A DNA stretch of 64,000 nucleotides, from contig CAWJJY010000007.1 of the NCBI GenBank assembly GCA_963843385.1, positions 1,798,001 through 1,862,000 of the forward strand. The letters run 5' to 3'. Source of the DNA: CAVOHU01 sp963843385 (GTDB lineage: Bacteria; Acidobacteriota; Vicinamibacteria; Vicinamibacterales; JAKQTR01). The notes under the pieces are model-generated. The model was given only the letters and a program-made list of their open reading frames with translations. It did no database searches and was not told the origin of the DNA. The translations under genes were made by a program, and so were the position numbers. Positions within the stretch are counted from its first letter, which is position 1. The number at the start of each line of letters is the position of its first letter. Positions 35,085 to 43,164 of the stretch are shown here, piece by piece.

Positions 35085-37381
35085 AGCAGGCAGCCAGGCC
35101 CCAGGCCTCTATCGCCCATCAGGCGGGGATCGCCGCGCTCTTCGTGATCGCGGCGATCCTCGGCATCCTCAGTGGCATCCTGTTCGCCTATGCGGGCGAC
35201 CTGCCGCAGATTTCTGCCCTCGATGGCTACTCGCCGAGCATCATCACGAAGGTCCACTCGTCCAGCGGGTCGCTGATTGGTGAATTCGCCACGCAGCGGC
35301 GCGTGGTAATCGGTTACGACGACATCTCGCCGCTGCTGCGCCAGGCCATCATCTCGGCCGAGGACGACGGATTCAATTCGCATTTCGGCGTCAGCATCTC
35401 CCGGCTCATTGTGACGGGCCTGAAGGACATCATCAAGGCGGCGAGAGGACAGCCGATAACCGGAGCCAGCACGCTCACGCAGCAACTGGCGCGCAAGCTG
35501 TTCCTGACTCCTGAGAAGTCGCTGGAGCGCAAGGTCAAGGAGCTCGTGCTCACGATCCAGATTGAGAAGCGATATACGAAGCCCGAGATTTTCACGCTCT
35601 ACTGCAATCAGATGAATCTCGGGCACGGGGCGTACGGCGTCGAGGCTGCGGCCAGGCTCTACTTCAACAAGACGGCGAAGACGGTGAACCTCGAGGAGGC
35701 CGCGACCATCGCGGGCATCCTGCAGGCGCCCGAGCGGCAGAGCCCGTATATCAACATGCGGGCCGCCGTGCGGCGCCGGAACTACACGCTGCAACGCATG
35801 GCGGCCGAGGGCTACATCACCAAGGCCCAGGCCGACCAGGCCGAGAAGCAGCCCATCGTGCTGGCCGGCCAGCCCGTGGGTACGACGGGCATTGCGCCGT
35901 ACTTCGTCGAGGAGGTGCGCAAGTACCTGGAGAAGGAGTACGGGGCGAGGCAGTTGTACGAGGCCGGGATGTCGGTCTACACGACGCTCGACGCGGAGTT
36001 GCAGGCGGCGGCCAACGAGGCCCTCGATCACGGCCTGCGAGCGCTCGACAAGCGGCAGGGCTACCGCAAGCCTGCGCGGAACGTGCGCGCCGAAGGCCAC
36101 ACGATCGACGGCTTCGCCGACAAGCGATGGGAGCGTCCGATCACCGTCGGGGCGATCGTTCCGGCCGTGGTCGCCTCGATCGACGGCCCCAAGACCGGCG
36201 GCGCGCAGCTGAGGATCGGCAAGTACCGCACCGCCCTCACGCGCAAGGGATTCGCCTGGACACGTCGAACCTCGGCCGCAGCCCTCTTCAAAGTCGGTGA
36301 CCTGATCGAGGTCGAGGTGGCCGCGATGGATGCGGCCAGGGGCCAGCTCACCGTGAGCCTGGAGCAGGAGCCGATTGTGGAAGGCGCGATCCTGGCGATC
36401 GACAACCGGACTGGCCAGATCCGCGCGATGGTCGGAGGCCTGAGCTTCGCCCGCAGCAAGTTCAACCGGGCCGTCCAGGCATCCCGCCAGATGGGGTCCA
36501 CTTTCAAGCCGATCGTGTTCACCGCGGCGATCGATCGCGGGTACACGCCGACCTCGATCATCCTCGACGAACCCGCCAGCTACGACGCCGGTCCGGGCCA
36601 GCCTCCGTACGCCCCGAGGAATTACGACCGCAAGTACGAGGGCCCGATCACGCTGCGCCGGGTGCTCGAGCAGTCGCGCAACGTGCCGACCGTGATGATC
36701 ATGGAACAGCTCGGGCCGGCGCAGGTCGTTGGCTACGCCAAGCGGATGGGATTCGAGTCGCCGATCCCAGCCTACCTGTCGAGCGCGCTCGGGGCGGCCG
36801 AAGCGACGCTGCTCGAGGCCACCAGCGCCTACACGACGTTCCCGAATCAGGGCGTCCGGATGCGGCCGTACAGCATCATCAAGATCCTCGACCGCGAGGG
36901 CAACCTGGTGGAGGAAAAGCGGCCCGAAGCGACCGAAGGCGTCCGCGCCGACACGGCATTCATGATGGTGAACCTCATGCGCGGCGTGTGCATTCGCGGC
37001 ACCGGGGCCGAGGCCGCGAAGCTCGAGTGGCCGGTCGCGGGAAAAACCGGGACGGTCGACGACAACACCGATGCGTGGTTCATCGGGTACGACCCGAACA
37101 TCACCATCGGCGTCTGGGTCGGGTGGGACGACAAGAAGCCGCTGGGTGTCAACGAGACGGGGGCGGTCGCCGCGCTGCCTATCTGGATGGACGTGATGAA
37201 GGCCTACATCGACAAGCGGTGCGACCGGAAGAACCCGCCGTCCTTCACGCCGCCCGTCAACATCGTGTTCGTCGCCGTTGACAAGACAACCGGAGCGCCG
37301 GTCGATCCCTCGACTCCCGGCGCGATCAATGAATCCTTCATCGTGGGCACGCAGCCCGGGACCGGGTTCCCGCGACAGTAG
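35081..37381 (+). CDS. Class A penicillin-binding protein (PBP1A-type)
   Basis: 766 residues, N-terminal membrane anchor then a GT51 glycosyltransferase (SAEDDGFNSHFGVS with catalytic Glu94; GASTLTQQLARKLFL) and a transpeptidase domain. Transpeptidase motifs are intact: S473xxK (SRQMGSTFK), S532xN (EQSRN) and K655TG (GKTGT). Between them is an OB-like insert (TVGAIVPAVVAS..FKVGDLIEVEV, about residues 350-425). It polymerises and cross-links peptidoglycan. ATGA-coupled to the upstream FecR-domain gene and convergent with prfB. Confidence 0.93.
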   Translation: MKQAARPQASIAHQAGIAALFVIAAILGILSGILFAYAGDLPQISALDGYSPSIITKVHSSSGSLIGEFATQRRVVIGYDDISPLLRQAIISAEDDGFNSHFGVSISRLIVTGLKDIIKAARGQPITGASTLTQQLARKLFLTPEKSLERKVKELVLTIQIEKRYTKPEIFTLYCNQMNLGHGAYGVEAAARLYFNKTAKTVNLEEAATIAGILQAPERQSPYINMRAAVRRRNYTLQRMAAEGYITKAQADQAEKQPIVLAGQPVGTTGIAPYFVEEVRKYLEKEYGARQLYEAGMSVYTTLDAELQAAANEALDHGLRALDKRQGYRKPARNVRAEGHTIDGFADKRWERPITVGAIVPAVVASIDGPKTGGAQLRIGKYRTALTRKGFAWTRRTSAAALFKVGDLIEVEVAAMDAARGQLTVSLEQEPIVEGAILAIDNRTGQIRAMVGGLSFARSKFNRAVQASRQMGSTFKPIVFTAAIDRGYTPTSIILDEPASYDAGPGQPPYAPRNYDRKYEGPITLRRVLEQSRNVPTVMIMEQLGPAQVVGYAKRMGFESPIPAYLSSALGAAEATLLEATSAYTTFPNQGVRMRPYSIIKILDREGNLVEEKRPEATEGVRADTAFMMVNLMRGVCIRGTGAEAAKLEWPVAGKTGTVDDNTDAWFIGYDPNITIGVWVGWDDKKPLGVNETGAVAALPIWMDVMKAYIDKRCDRKNPPSFTPPVNIVFVAVDKTTGAPVDPSTPGAINESFIVGTQPGTGFPRQ

Positions 37382-37391
37382 CGGAGCTGTC

Positions 37392-37405
37392 GCGCCCGGG
37401 GGCGC
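37392..37405. terminator. Short GC hairpin between convergent PBP1A and prfB genes
   Basis: GCGCCC-GG-GGGCGC is a 6-bp perfect stem with a 2-nt gap, in the 30-bp convergent gap. It could serve both genes. The loop is very small and no T-tract follows, so a bidirectional terminator is only possible. Confidence 0.3.
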
Positions 37406-37411
37406 ACCGGC

Positions 37412-38546
37412 CTACTCGTCGGCAGGCGCTGCCGCACCAAGCGTCCCGGCGGCCTTCGCTTTCAGGTACGCCTTGATGAATTGATCGATGTCGCCGTCGA
37501 GCACGCGCGCGACGTCGCCCACCTGCTCCTTCGTGCGGTGGTCCTTGATCATCTGGTACGGGTGCAGCACATAGCTGCGAATCTGGCTCCCGAAGGCAAT
37601 GTCCTTCTTCTCGCCCCCGAGCTTGTCGAGCGCGGCCTGCTGCTCCTTCAGCTTCAGGTCGTAGAGGCGCGACTTCAGGACCTTCATCGCCGCATCGCGA
37701 TTGCGTATCTGGGACCGTTCGTTCTGGCACGACACGACGATGCCGCTCGGGAAGTGCGTGACGCGAACCGCAGAGTAGGTCGTGTTGACGCCCTGCCCCC
37801 CGGGCCCGCTCGAGCAGAACGTGTCCACCCGGATGTCCTTCTCCTCGACGACGATTTCCACGTCGTCATCGAGCTCGGGCCACACGAAGACCGAGGCGAA
37901 CGAGGTGTGGCGGCGGGCGGCCTGGTCGAACGGCGAGATGCGGACGAGCCGGTGCACGCCGGCTTCCGCCATCAACAGGCCATAGGCGTAGTCGCCCGTG
38001 ACCACCACGGTGGCGCTCTTCAACCCCGCATCGTCGCCGGGCTGGTAGTCCAGGATCTCGCGCTTGAAGCTGCGCCGCTCGATCCAGCGCAGATACATCC
38101 GGAGCAGCATGTCGGCCCAGTCCTGCGACTCGGTGCCGCCCGCGCCCGGGTGAATCGTGACGATGGCGTTCCGGCGATCGTGCTCGCCGCCGAGAATGCG
38201 CTTGGTTTCTGCGGAGTCGACCTGTGCGTCGAGCCGTTCGAGCCCGTCCTGAAGGTCCTTCGCGACGTCTTCCCCCTGCTGGCCCCACTCGACCAGCACG
38301 GACAGATCCTCCTCCTGCTTGCGCAGCGCGGCCTCCAGCTCAACGTCCTCCGAGAGCCGCCTGCGGCGCTGAAGAACCTTCTGGGCCTCGGCCTGGTTCT
38401 TCCAGAAGTCAGGGGCGGATGCGCGCTCTTCGAGTTTGGCTATTTCGTCGGCAGGGCGCGCCGCTTCAAAGATAGCTCCGCAACTCGGCGGAGCGGCGGG
38501 AGAGCTCGTTGTAGCGGCGGACGAGATCGTCGAGTTCAAGGGCCAA
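37412..38546 (-). CDS. prfB: Peptide chain release factor 2, with programmed +1 frameshift
   Basis: RF2 decodes UGA/UAA. The first 26 codons start at TTG 38546 (AAAGGA about 8 nt upstream) and end LRSYL just before an in-frame TGA; a +1 shift at CTTTGA (38471-38466) rejoins the 351-residue main frame at Glu. A GGAG run 4 nt before CTT acts as the internal Shine-Dalgarno, as in E. coli. The main body has the SPF anticodon tripeptide (RISPFDQ) and the GGQ peptidyl-hydrolysis motif (SSGPGGQGVN). Total 377 residues, the usual size. The long frame that starts at TTG 38539 is the wrong reading of the first 25 codons. Confidence 0.92.
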
Positions 38547-38578
38547 GAAGTGATTCCTTTCGGCGTCAGCTTACAGAG

Positions 38579-38707
38579 GTTACGGGGTACAGGTTACAGG
38601 GTACAGGTTACAGGGTACAGGCAGCACACTGCTGTGACAGGCGGGAGAGCGTGATTCTCTATAACCTATAACCTATAACCTATAACCTATAACTTATGAC
38701 CTGTTAC
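38579..38707 (-). repeat. Two heptanucleotide arrays between lnt and prfB
   Basis: Array A (38579-38620) alternates GTTACGG/GTTACAG with GGTACAG in six exact 7-mers on the plus strand. Array B has five perfect CTATAAC units (38659-38693), continuing as TTATGAC (38694-38700) and CTGTTAC (38701-38707); the lnt stop codon (TAA, plus-strand 38694-38696) is inside it. 39 bp of unique sequence separate the two. Confidence 0.9.
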
Positions 38708-40145
38708 CTACCACTGTCCCTCCCGATGATACCCCGAAGCCTGAGCCGCGCGCGCGCCGGGCACACGCAATCCACGCGGCGAGCGTGAGCAGGGCGCAGG
38801 CGTAGGCGAAGACGTCGCCCGTCCGGCCGTAGAACGTCAGGCCGTCGAGGAATCGCGCCTCCCCCTCGATGGTGGTCTGGACAAAGAGCGTGGACTGGAC
38901 GACCACCCGGCCGTAGGGATCGATGATCCCGCTGATTCCCGTGTTGGCGGACCTGATCAGAAAGCGTCCCTGTTCGACCGCCCGCATGGCGGCCTGGGTG
39001 AAATGCTGGAACGGCGCCGAGGACGATCCGTACCACGCATCATTGGTGATGGTCGACAGCAACTGGCTGCCCTTCCGCGCCGCCTCACCGGCGAGCGGCG
39101 GGTAGACGACTTCGTAGCAGATCGCCGTGGACATCCGATGCTGGCCCACCGGGAGCAGCGTCACGTCGGTTCCCGGGGAGAAGTCGGACGAGCCCTCGAC
39201 CAGGGGCGCCACGAAGAAGAGGAGCCGTTTGAGCGGAATGAACTCGCCGAAGGGCACCAGGTGGATCTTCCGGTAGACCGCGGCGGTCGTTCCGTCCGGC
39301 CGAAGCATGAACGCCGCGTTGTAGTATCGCGGCCGCGTGCCGGGTTCGAACTGGTCACTGCCGAGCAGCAGCGTGATGCCGGTCGCCTTGACGAGCGAGG
39401 TGATGCGCGACTGCCCCACCATCTCGTACTCGAAGAGGAACGGGGTCGCCGACTCCGGCCACAACACGAGCCTGGCTCCGTGGCTCGCGGCAGCCTGGGT
39501 CATCGACAGGTACCTGTTCAGGATGCCCTCGGCGCGGCTCGAATCCCATTTCTGTTCCTGCGCGATATTGCCCTGGATCAGCGCCACCTTGATGGACTCG
39601 CCCTGCTTCATCAGCCGGCCGCCATCGACGCGGGCCGCACCCCAGATTGCGACGATCGCGACGAGCAGCGCCGCAGCGCCGGCCACCGCGATGCCCTCGC
39701 GGCCCCGATCCAAGGCCACGTAGGCGAGCGAGGCGGAGACGAGACAGACAAGCGCCGACACCCCGTAGACGCCGGTCACGCTCGCGAGCTGGACGATGGG
39801 GATGACGCCGACCTGGCTGTACCCGAGCAGCTCCCACGGGAAGCCACCGAGGAACACGCTCCTCAGCAATTCGGTCGCGACCCACACGGCTGGCGCGATG
39901 AGCAGGCCCTGCGGGCCGATCGCACGGCAGGCCACCGCCGTGATTCCCGAGAAGAGCCCGGTGAAGAGCGCGAGGACCGCGACCAGCATGCCAGCGGCCG
40001 CGATGGAGAGGATCGGATTGACGCCGCCGAACGTCTCGACGACGGTGGAGGTCCAATAGAGCGTGCCGGCGAAGTAGAAAGCGCCCGAGATCAAGCCCAG
40101 GCGAAAGCCCCGCCAGCCCGATACCGGCTCGCGCACCACCGCCAC
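38694..40145 (-). CDS. lnt: Apolipoprotein N-acyltransferase
   Basis: Completes lipoprotein lipidation. 483 residues from GTG 40145, with about six membrane helices (to residue 160) and a CN-hydrolase domain: VALIQGNIAQEQKWD, LVLWPESATPF (catalytic Glu), VYRKIHLVPFGEFIP (Lys) and ICYEVVYPP (catalytic Cys). The frame stays open upstream to about 40235 and encodes LAILSGVLLALSFPKFGH, the first helix of this family, but no ATG/GTG/TTG precedes it, so the true start may be non-canonical or lost by a base change. The reading frame and domain are otherwise intact. Confidence 0.88.
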   Translation of the reverse strand: MAVVREPVSGWRGFRLGLISGAFYFAGTLYWTSTVVETFGGVNPILSIAAAGMLVAVLALFTGLFSGITAVACRAIGPQGLLIAPAVWVATELLRSVFLGGFPWELLGYSQVGVIPIVQLASVTGVYGVSALVCLVSASLAYVALDRGREGIAVAGAAALLVAIVAIWGAARVDGGRLMKQGESIKVALIQGNIAQEQKWDSSRAEGILNRYLSMTQAAASHGARLVLWPESATPFLFEYEMVGQSRITSLVKATGITLLLGSDQFEPGTRPRYYNAAFMLRPDGTTAAVYRKIHLVPFGEFIPLKRLLFFVAPLVEGSSDFSPGTDVTLLPVGQHRMSTAICYEVVYPPLAGEAARKGSQLLSTITNDAWYGSSSAPFQHFTQAAMRAVEQGRFLIRSANTGISGIIDPYGRVVVQSTLFVQTTIEGEARFLDGLTFYGRTGDVFAYACALLTLAAWIACARRARGSGFGVSSGGTVVGNRS

Positions 40146-40231
40146 GAGCAGCGGAGTCAGCGCGACCCACCCGAAGGCCGAGTGCCCGAATTTCGGGAAG
40201 CTGAGGGCCAGCAGGACGCCGGAGAGGATGG

Positions 40232-40927
40232 CTAGCGGATAACGCGTGGCTCGAACTGCTCCTGTTCTTTGAGCCGCCGGGCGACATCTTCTGCTTCCTT
40301 CTGCGTCTTGAAGGTGCCAACCCTCACGCGGAACACGCCAGCGGGGCTCTTCCCTTTCGGTGCGAAGACATACGCGTGGTATCCCTTGCCGGCCAGCCGC
40401 TTGACGAGCGCATCCGCGCTGGAGCGGTTCTTCATCGCGGCAACCTGCACGGCAAACCCGTTACCGGCGCCTTCAGAATCCGACGCCTCCGCCGCGGGCG
40501 GTGCAGGAGCTTGCGAGGCGCCCTTCGCGATGGTTCCGGCCTTCGAGCCGAACGCCGGTTCCCGGCCGGGCGTCACCGTTCCCTTCGTCGATCCGGCGGG
40601 CTTGAGCGTCTCGGGCGCGGCCGACTTCTTCTCGAGCCGTCCCGGATAGCTCAGTTCGTCAACCGGCGGCGGCGCCGCGACCGGGCGCGCCTCGGCCTGC
40701 GCCGCGGAGGGCTGCGACTCGACGGCCGAGGACGGCGTCTGGTCCGGCAGGAACTGAGGCTCGGAGACCAGCGCCGAGCCGGCGCCGGTGTCCCGCTCGG
40801 CCTGCACGCCGCGGCCGACCAGCACGCCCAGCAGGAAGATCACCACGGCGACCACGCTGGCGGCCATGAAGAGGAAGACCAGCTGCTTGCCGGTCAGGTG
40901 AATCTCCCGGTAGCCCTCATCGGTCAT
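40232..40927 (-). CDS. SPOR-domain protein, inner-membrane anchored
   Basis: 231 residues. One membrane helix (LVFLFMAASVVAVVIFLLGVLVG) near residue 17 precedes a Pro/Ala-rich spacer and a C-terminal SPOR domain (FAVQVAAMKNRSSADALVKRLAGKGYHAYVF..FRVRVGTFKTQKEAEDVARRLKE), which binds denuded glycan at septa. Related to DedD/FtsN-like division proteins. Its TAG lies inside the open frame that continues lnt upstream. Confidence 0.85.
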   Translation of the reverse strand: MTDEGYREIHLTGKQLVFLFMAASVVAVVIFLLGVLVGRGVQAERDTGAGSALVSEPQFLPDQTPSSAVESQPSAAQAEARPVAAPPPVDELSYPGRLEKKSAAPETLKPAGSTKGTVTPGREPAFGSKAGTIAKGASQAPAPPAAEASDSEGAGNGFAVQVAAMKNRSSADALVKRLAGKGYHAYVFAPKGKSPAGVFRVRVGTFKTQKEAEDVARRLKEQEQFEPRVIR

Positions 40928-40948
40928 GTTGCAGTTCTCCGCCGCTCC

Positions 40949-41698
40949 CTAGTCTTTCTTGTTCAGCATGCCCCTCAGCAAGTCGATCGGCAGCGGGAAG
41001 ATGATGGTCGAATTCTTCTCCGAGGCGATTTCGGTCAGCGTCTGCAGGTACCGGAGGGTCATGGCCTCGGGCGCCGTCGCGATCACGACCGCCGCCTGCG
41101 CCAGCTTCTCGGAGGCCTCGAGCTCGCCGGCGGCGTGGATGATCTTAGCACGCTTCTCGCGCTCGGCTTCCGCCTGCTTGGCCATCGCGCGCTGCATGTC
41201 GGCCGGCAGATCCACGTGCTTCACTTCGACGGCCGAGATCTTGATGCCCCACGGATCGGTGTGCTGATCGAGGATCTGCTGCAACTGCACGTTGAGCCGG
41301 TCGCGCTCGGACAGCAGGTCGTCGAGCTCGCACTGACCGAGCACGCTGCGCAGCGTCGTCTGCGCGAGCTGCGAGGTCGCGTAGTGATAATTCTCGACCT
41401 GGACCGTCGCCTTCGACGGATCCATGACGCGATAGTACACGACCGCATTGACCTTGACCGACACGTTGTCCCGCGTGATGACATCCTGCGGCGGCACGTC
41501 GAGCACAACGGTCCTCAGGCCCACCCTCACCATCCGATCGATGGGCGCGAAGACCAGCACGACGCCCGGGCCCTTCGGATCCGGCAGGAGCTTGCCCAGC
41601 CGAAAAATGACGGCTCGCTCGTACTCCGCCAGGATCTTGATCGAGCTCAGGATGTAGAAGACGACGATGGCCAGGAACAGGAAAATCGGCTGAATCAT
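40949..41698 (-). CDS. Slipin/stomatin-family (SPFH) membrane protein
   Basis: 249 residues from ATG 41698, preceded by GAGGAG. A single N-terminal helix is followed by an SPFH/band-7 domain (IKILAEYERAVIFRLGKLL..GPGVVLVFAPIDRMVRVGLRTVVLDVPPQDVITRDNVSVKVNAVVYYRV) and an AEAEREKRAKIIHAAGELEAS helix. SPFH proteins form microdomain scaffolds, usually with an NfeD partner; the NfeD gene lies directly upstream. Confidence 0.92.
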   Translation of the reverse strand: MIQPIFLFLAIVVFYILSSIKILAEYERAVIFRLGKLLPDPKGPGVVLVFAPIDRMVRVGLRTVVLDVPPQDVITRDNVSVKVNAVVYYRVMDPSKATVQVENYHYATSQLAQTTLRSVLGQCELDDLLSERDRLNVQLQQILDQHTDPWGIKISAVEVKHVDLPADMQRAMAKQAEAEREKRAKIIHAAGELEASEKLAQAAVVIATAPEAMTLRYLQTLTEIASEKNSTIIFPLPIDLLRGMLNKKD

Positions 41699-41711
41699 GG
41701 GTTGCCACTCC

Positions 41712-43067
41712 TCATGGCGACGGCTCACGACGGACATTGAGGCTCAGGCCCTCGACAGCCACGATACGGACTCGCTGCCCGGGCTCGAGCGCATCGGTCG
41801 AGCGGGCGGTCCAGATTTCGCCATGCGCCGAGACGCGTCCGTCGCCACCGCCGGCAGGCCATGTCAGCACCGTCCCGGGCTCGCCGACCATCCCGGAGGT
41901 GCCCGTCACGGAACGGCGGCGCTGCGAGGCGACGGCCAGGCGCACCAGGAACAGCAGAACCGCCGACATGCCCAGGACCACGGGCAGGATCAGCTTGAGG
42001 CTGACCTGGAGTTCGGGTGCCGGTGAGTCGATCAGGATCATGGAGCCAAGCAGCAGGCTCAACACGCCCCCAATCCCCAGCACGCCGTAGCTGGTGACCT
42101 TGATTTCGAGCACCAGAAGCCCCAGCCCGAACACGATGAGCAGCACCCCGGCGTAGTTGACGGGCAGCACCTGGAACGCGAAGAACGCGAGCAGCAGACA
42201 GATGCCTCCGGCCACGCCCGGCAGCACGGCCCCCGGCGACCACAACTCGATGGTCAATCCCAGCACGCCAAGGCTCATGAGGATGTAGGCGACGTTGGGA
42301 TGGGCGATGGCGCTCAGGACCTGCTGGCGCAACGACATCTCGACGAAGACGAGGCGCGCGCCCGAGGTGTGAAGTGTCACCACGCGCCCGTCGAAGCGCC
42401 GCACCTCGCGCAGGTTGCACCTGTTCAGCAGGTCGGGCACGTCGACCGCCACCAGATCGATCAGCGGCGGCGTCGCCTTGAGGGCTTCTTCCTCGGTGAA
42501 GGATCGGCTCTCGCGCACCGCCTGCTCCGACAGATCGACGTTTCGCCCGCGCTTTCCGGCCAGCGTCCGCGCATAGGCGGCCACATCGGACGCGACCTTC
42601 TTCGCCATGGTCTCGTCCATCTTCTCGCCCTCGCCCGACACCGGGTGCGCGGCACCGATGTGCGTCCCTGGCGCCATGACGGCGAGATCCGCGGCAATGG
42701 TCACGAGAAAGCCGGCCGAGGCCGCGTGCGAGCCCGACGGGGCCACGTAGATCGCCACGGGAGTGCTCGCAGCCAGCATTCGCGTGATGATGGCGCGGGT
42801 CGAGTCCACCAGCCCGCCAGGCGTCCGCAGCAGGAAGACGAGGAGCACGGCGCCTTCACGGTCCGCGCGGTCGATGGTCTTGATCATGTACTCGGCCGAC
42901 ACGGGCTGGATGAGCGCGTCAACCTCGGCGACCATCACCACGGGCGGCGAGCCGGCGGCGGGCAGGCTCTGGGAGGTGGCGGATTGGCTGGCGAACACGC
43001 ACAGCGACGCGGAGAGGGCAAGTAGGGAGCTCGAAGCGCGATAGCCTGACCGGCGTGTCCACAACAT
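41712..43067 (-). CDS. NfeD-family protein with ClpP-like serine protease domain
   Basis: 451 residues from ATG 43067. A signal peptide, a ClpP/SppA-like domain (about 40-250: FLLRTPGGLVDSTRAII and APSGSHAASAGFLVTIAADLAVMAPGTHIGAAHP, with a Ser in the nucleophile elbow), several membrane helices and a C-terminal OB-fold NfeD domain. The pair with slipin is the classical stomatin operon partner, in which NfeD cleaves stomatin C-termini. Upstream start extension in the same frame is Arg/Pro-rich. Confidence 0.9.
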   Translation of the reverse strand: MLWTRRSGYRASSSLLALSASLCVFASQSATSQSLPAAGSPPVVMVAEVDALIQPVSAEYMIKTIDRADREGAVLLVFLLRTPGGLVDSTRAIITRMLAASTPVAIYVAPSGSHAASAGFLVTIAADLAVMAPGTHIGAAHPVSGEGEKMDETMAKKVASDVAAYARTLAGKRGRNVDLSEQAVRESRSFTEEEALKATPPLIDLVAVDVPDLLNRCNLREVRRFDGRVVTLHTSGARLVFVEMSLRQQVLSAIAHPNVAYILMSLGVLGLTIELWSPGAVLPGVAGGICLLLAFFAFQVLPVNYAGVLLIVFGLGLLVLEIKVTSYGVLGIGGVLSLLLGSMILIDSPAPELQVSLKLILPVVLGMSAVLLFLVRLAVASQRRRSVTGTSGMVGEPGTVLTWPAGGGDGRVSAHGEIWTARSTDALEPGQRVRIVAVEGLSLNVRREPSP

Positions 43068-43164
43068 GGCGGGTGCCCGGAAACCAGGCGGAGTACCGTG
43101 CGCCCCGGGGAGAATCCGCGAGGCGCCTCGAGCGAACCGAGCCAATTATAGCGGAGTCAGGCCA

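Noticed and set aside
38659..38707. Telomere-like CTATAAC repeat
   Set aside because: Short internal intergenic array in a densely packed bacterial-type region; part of the heptamer family, no sign of a chromosome end.
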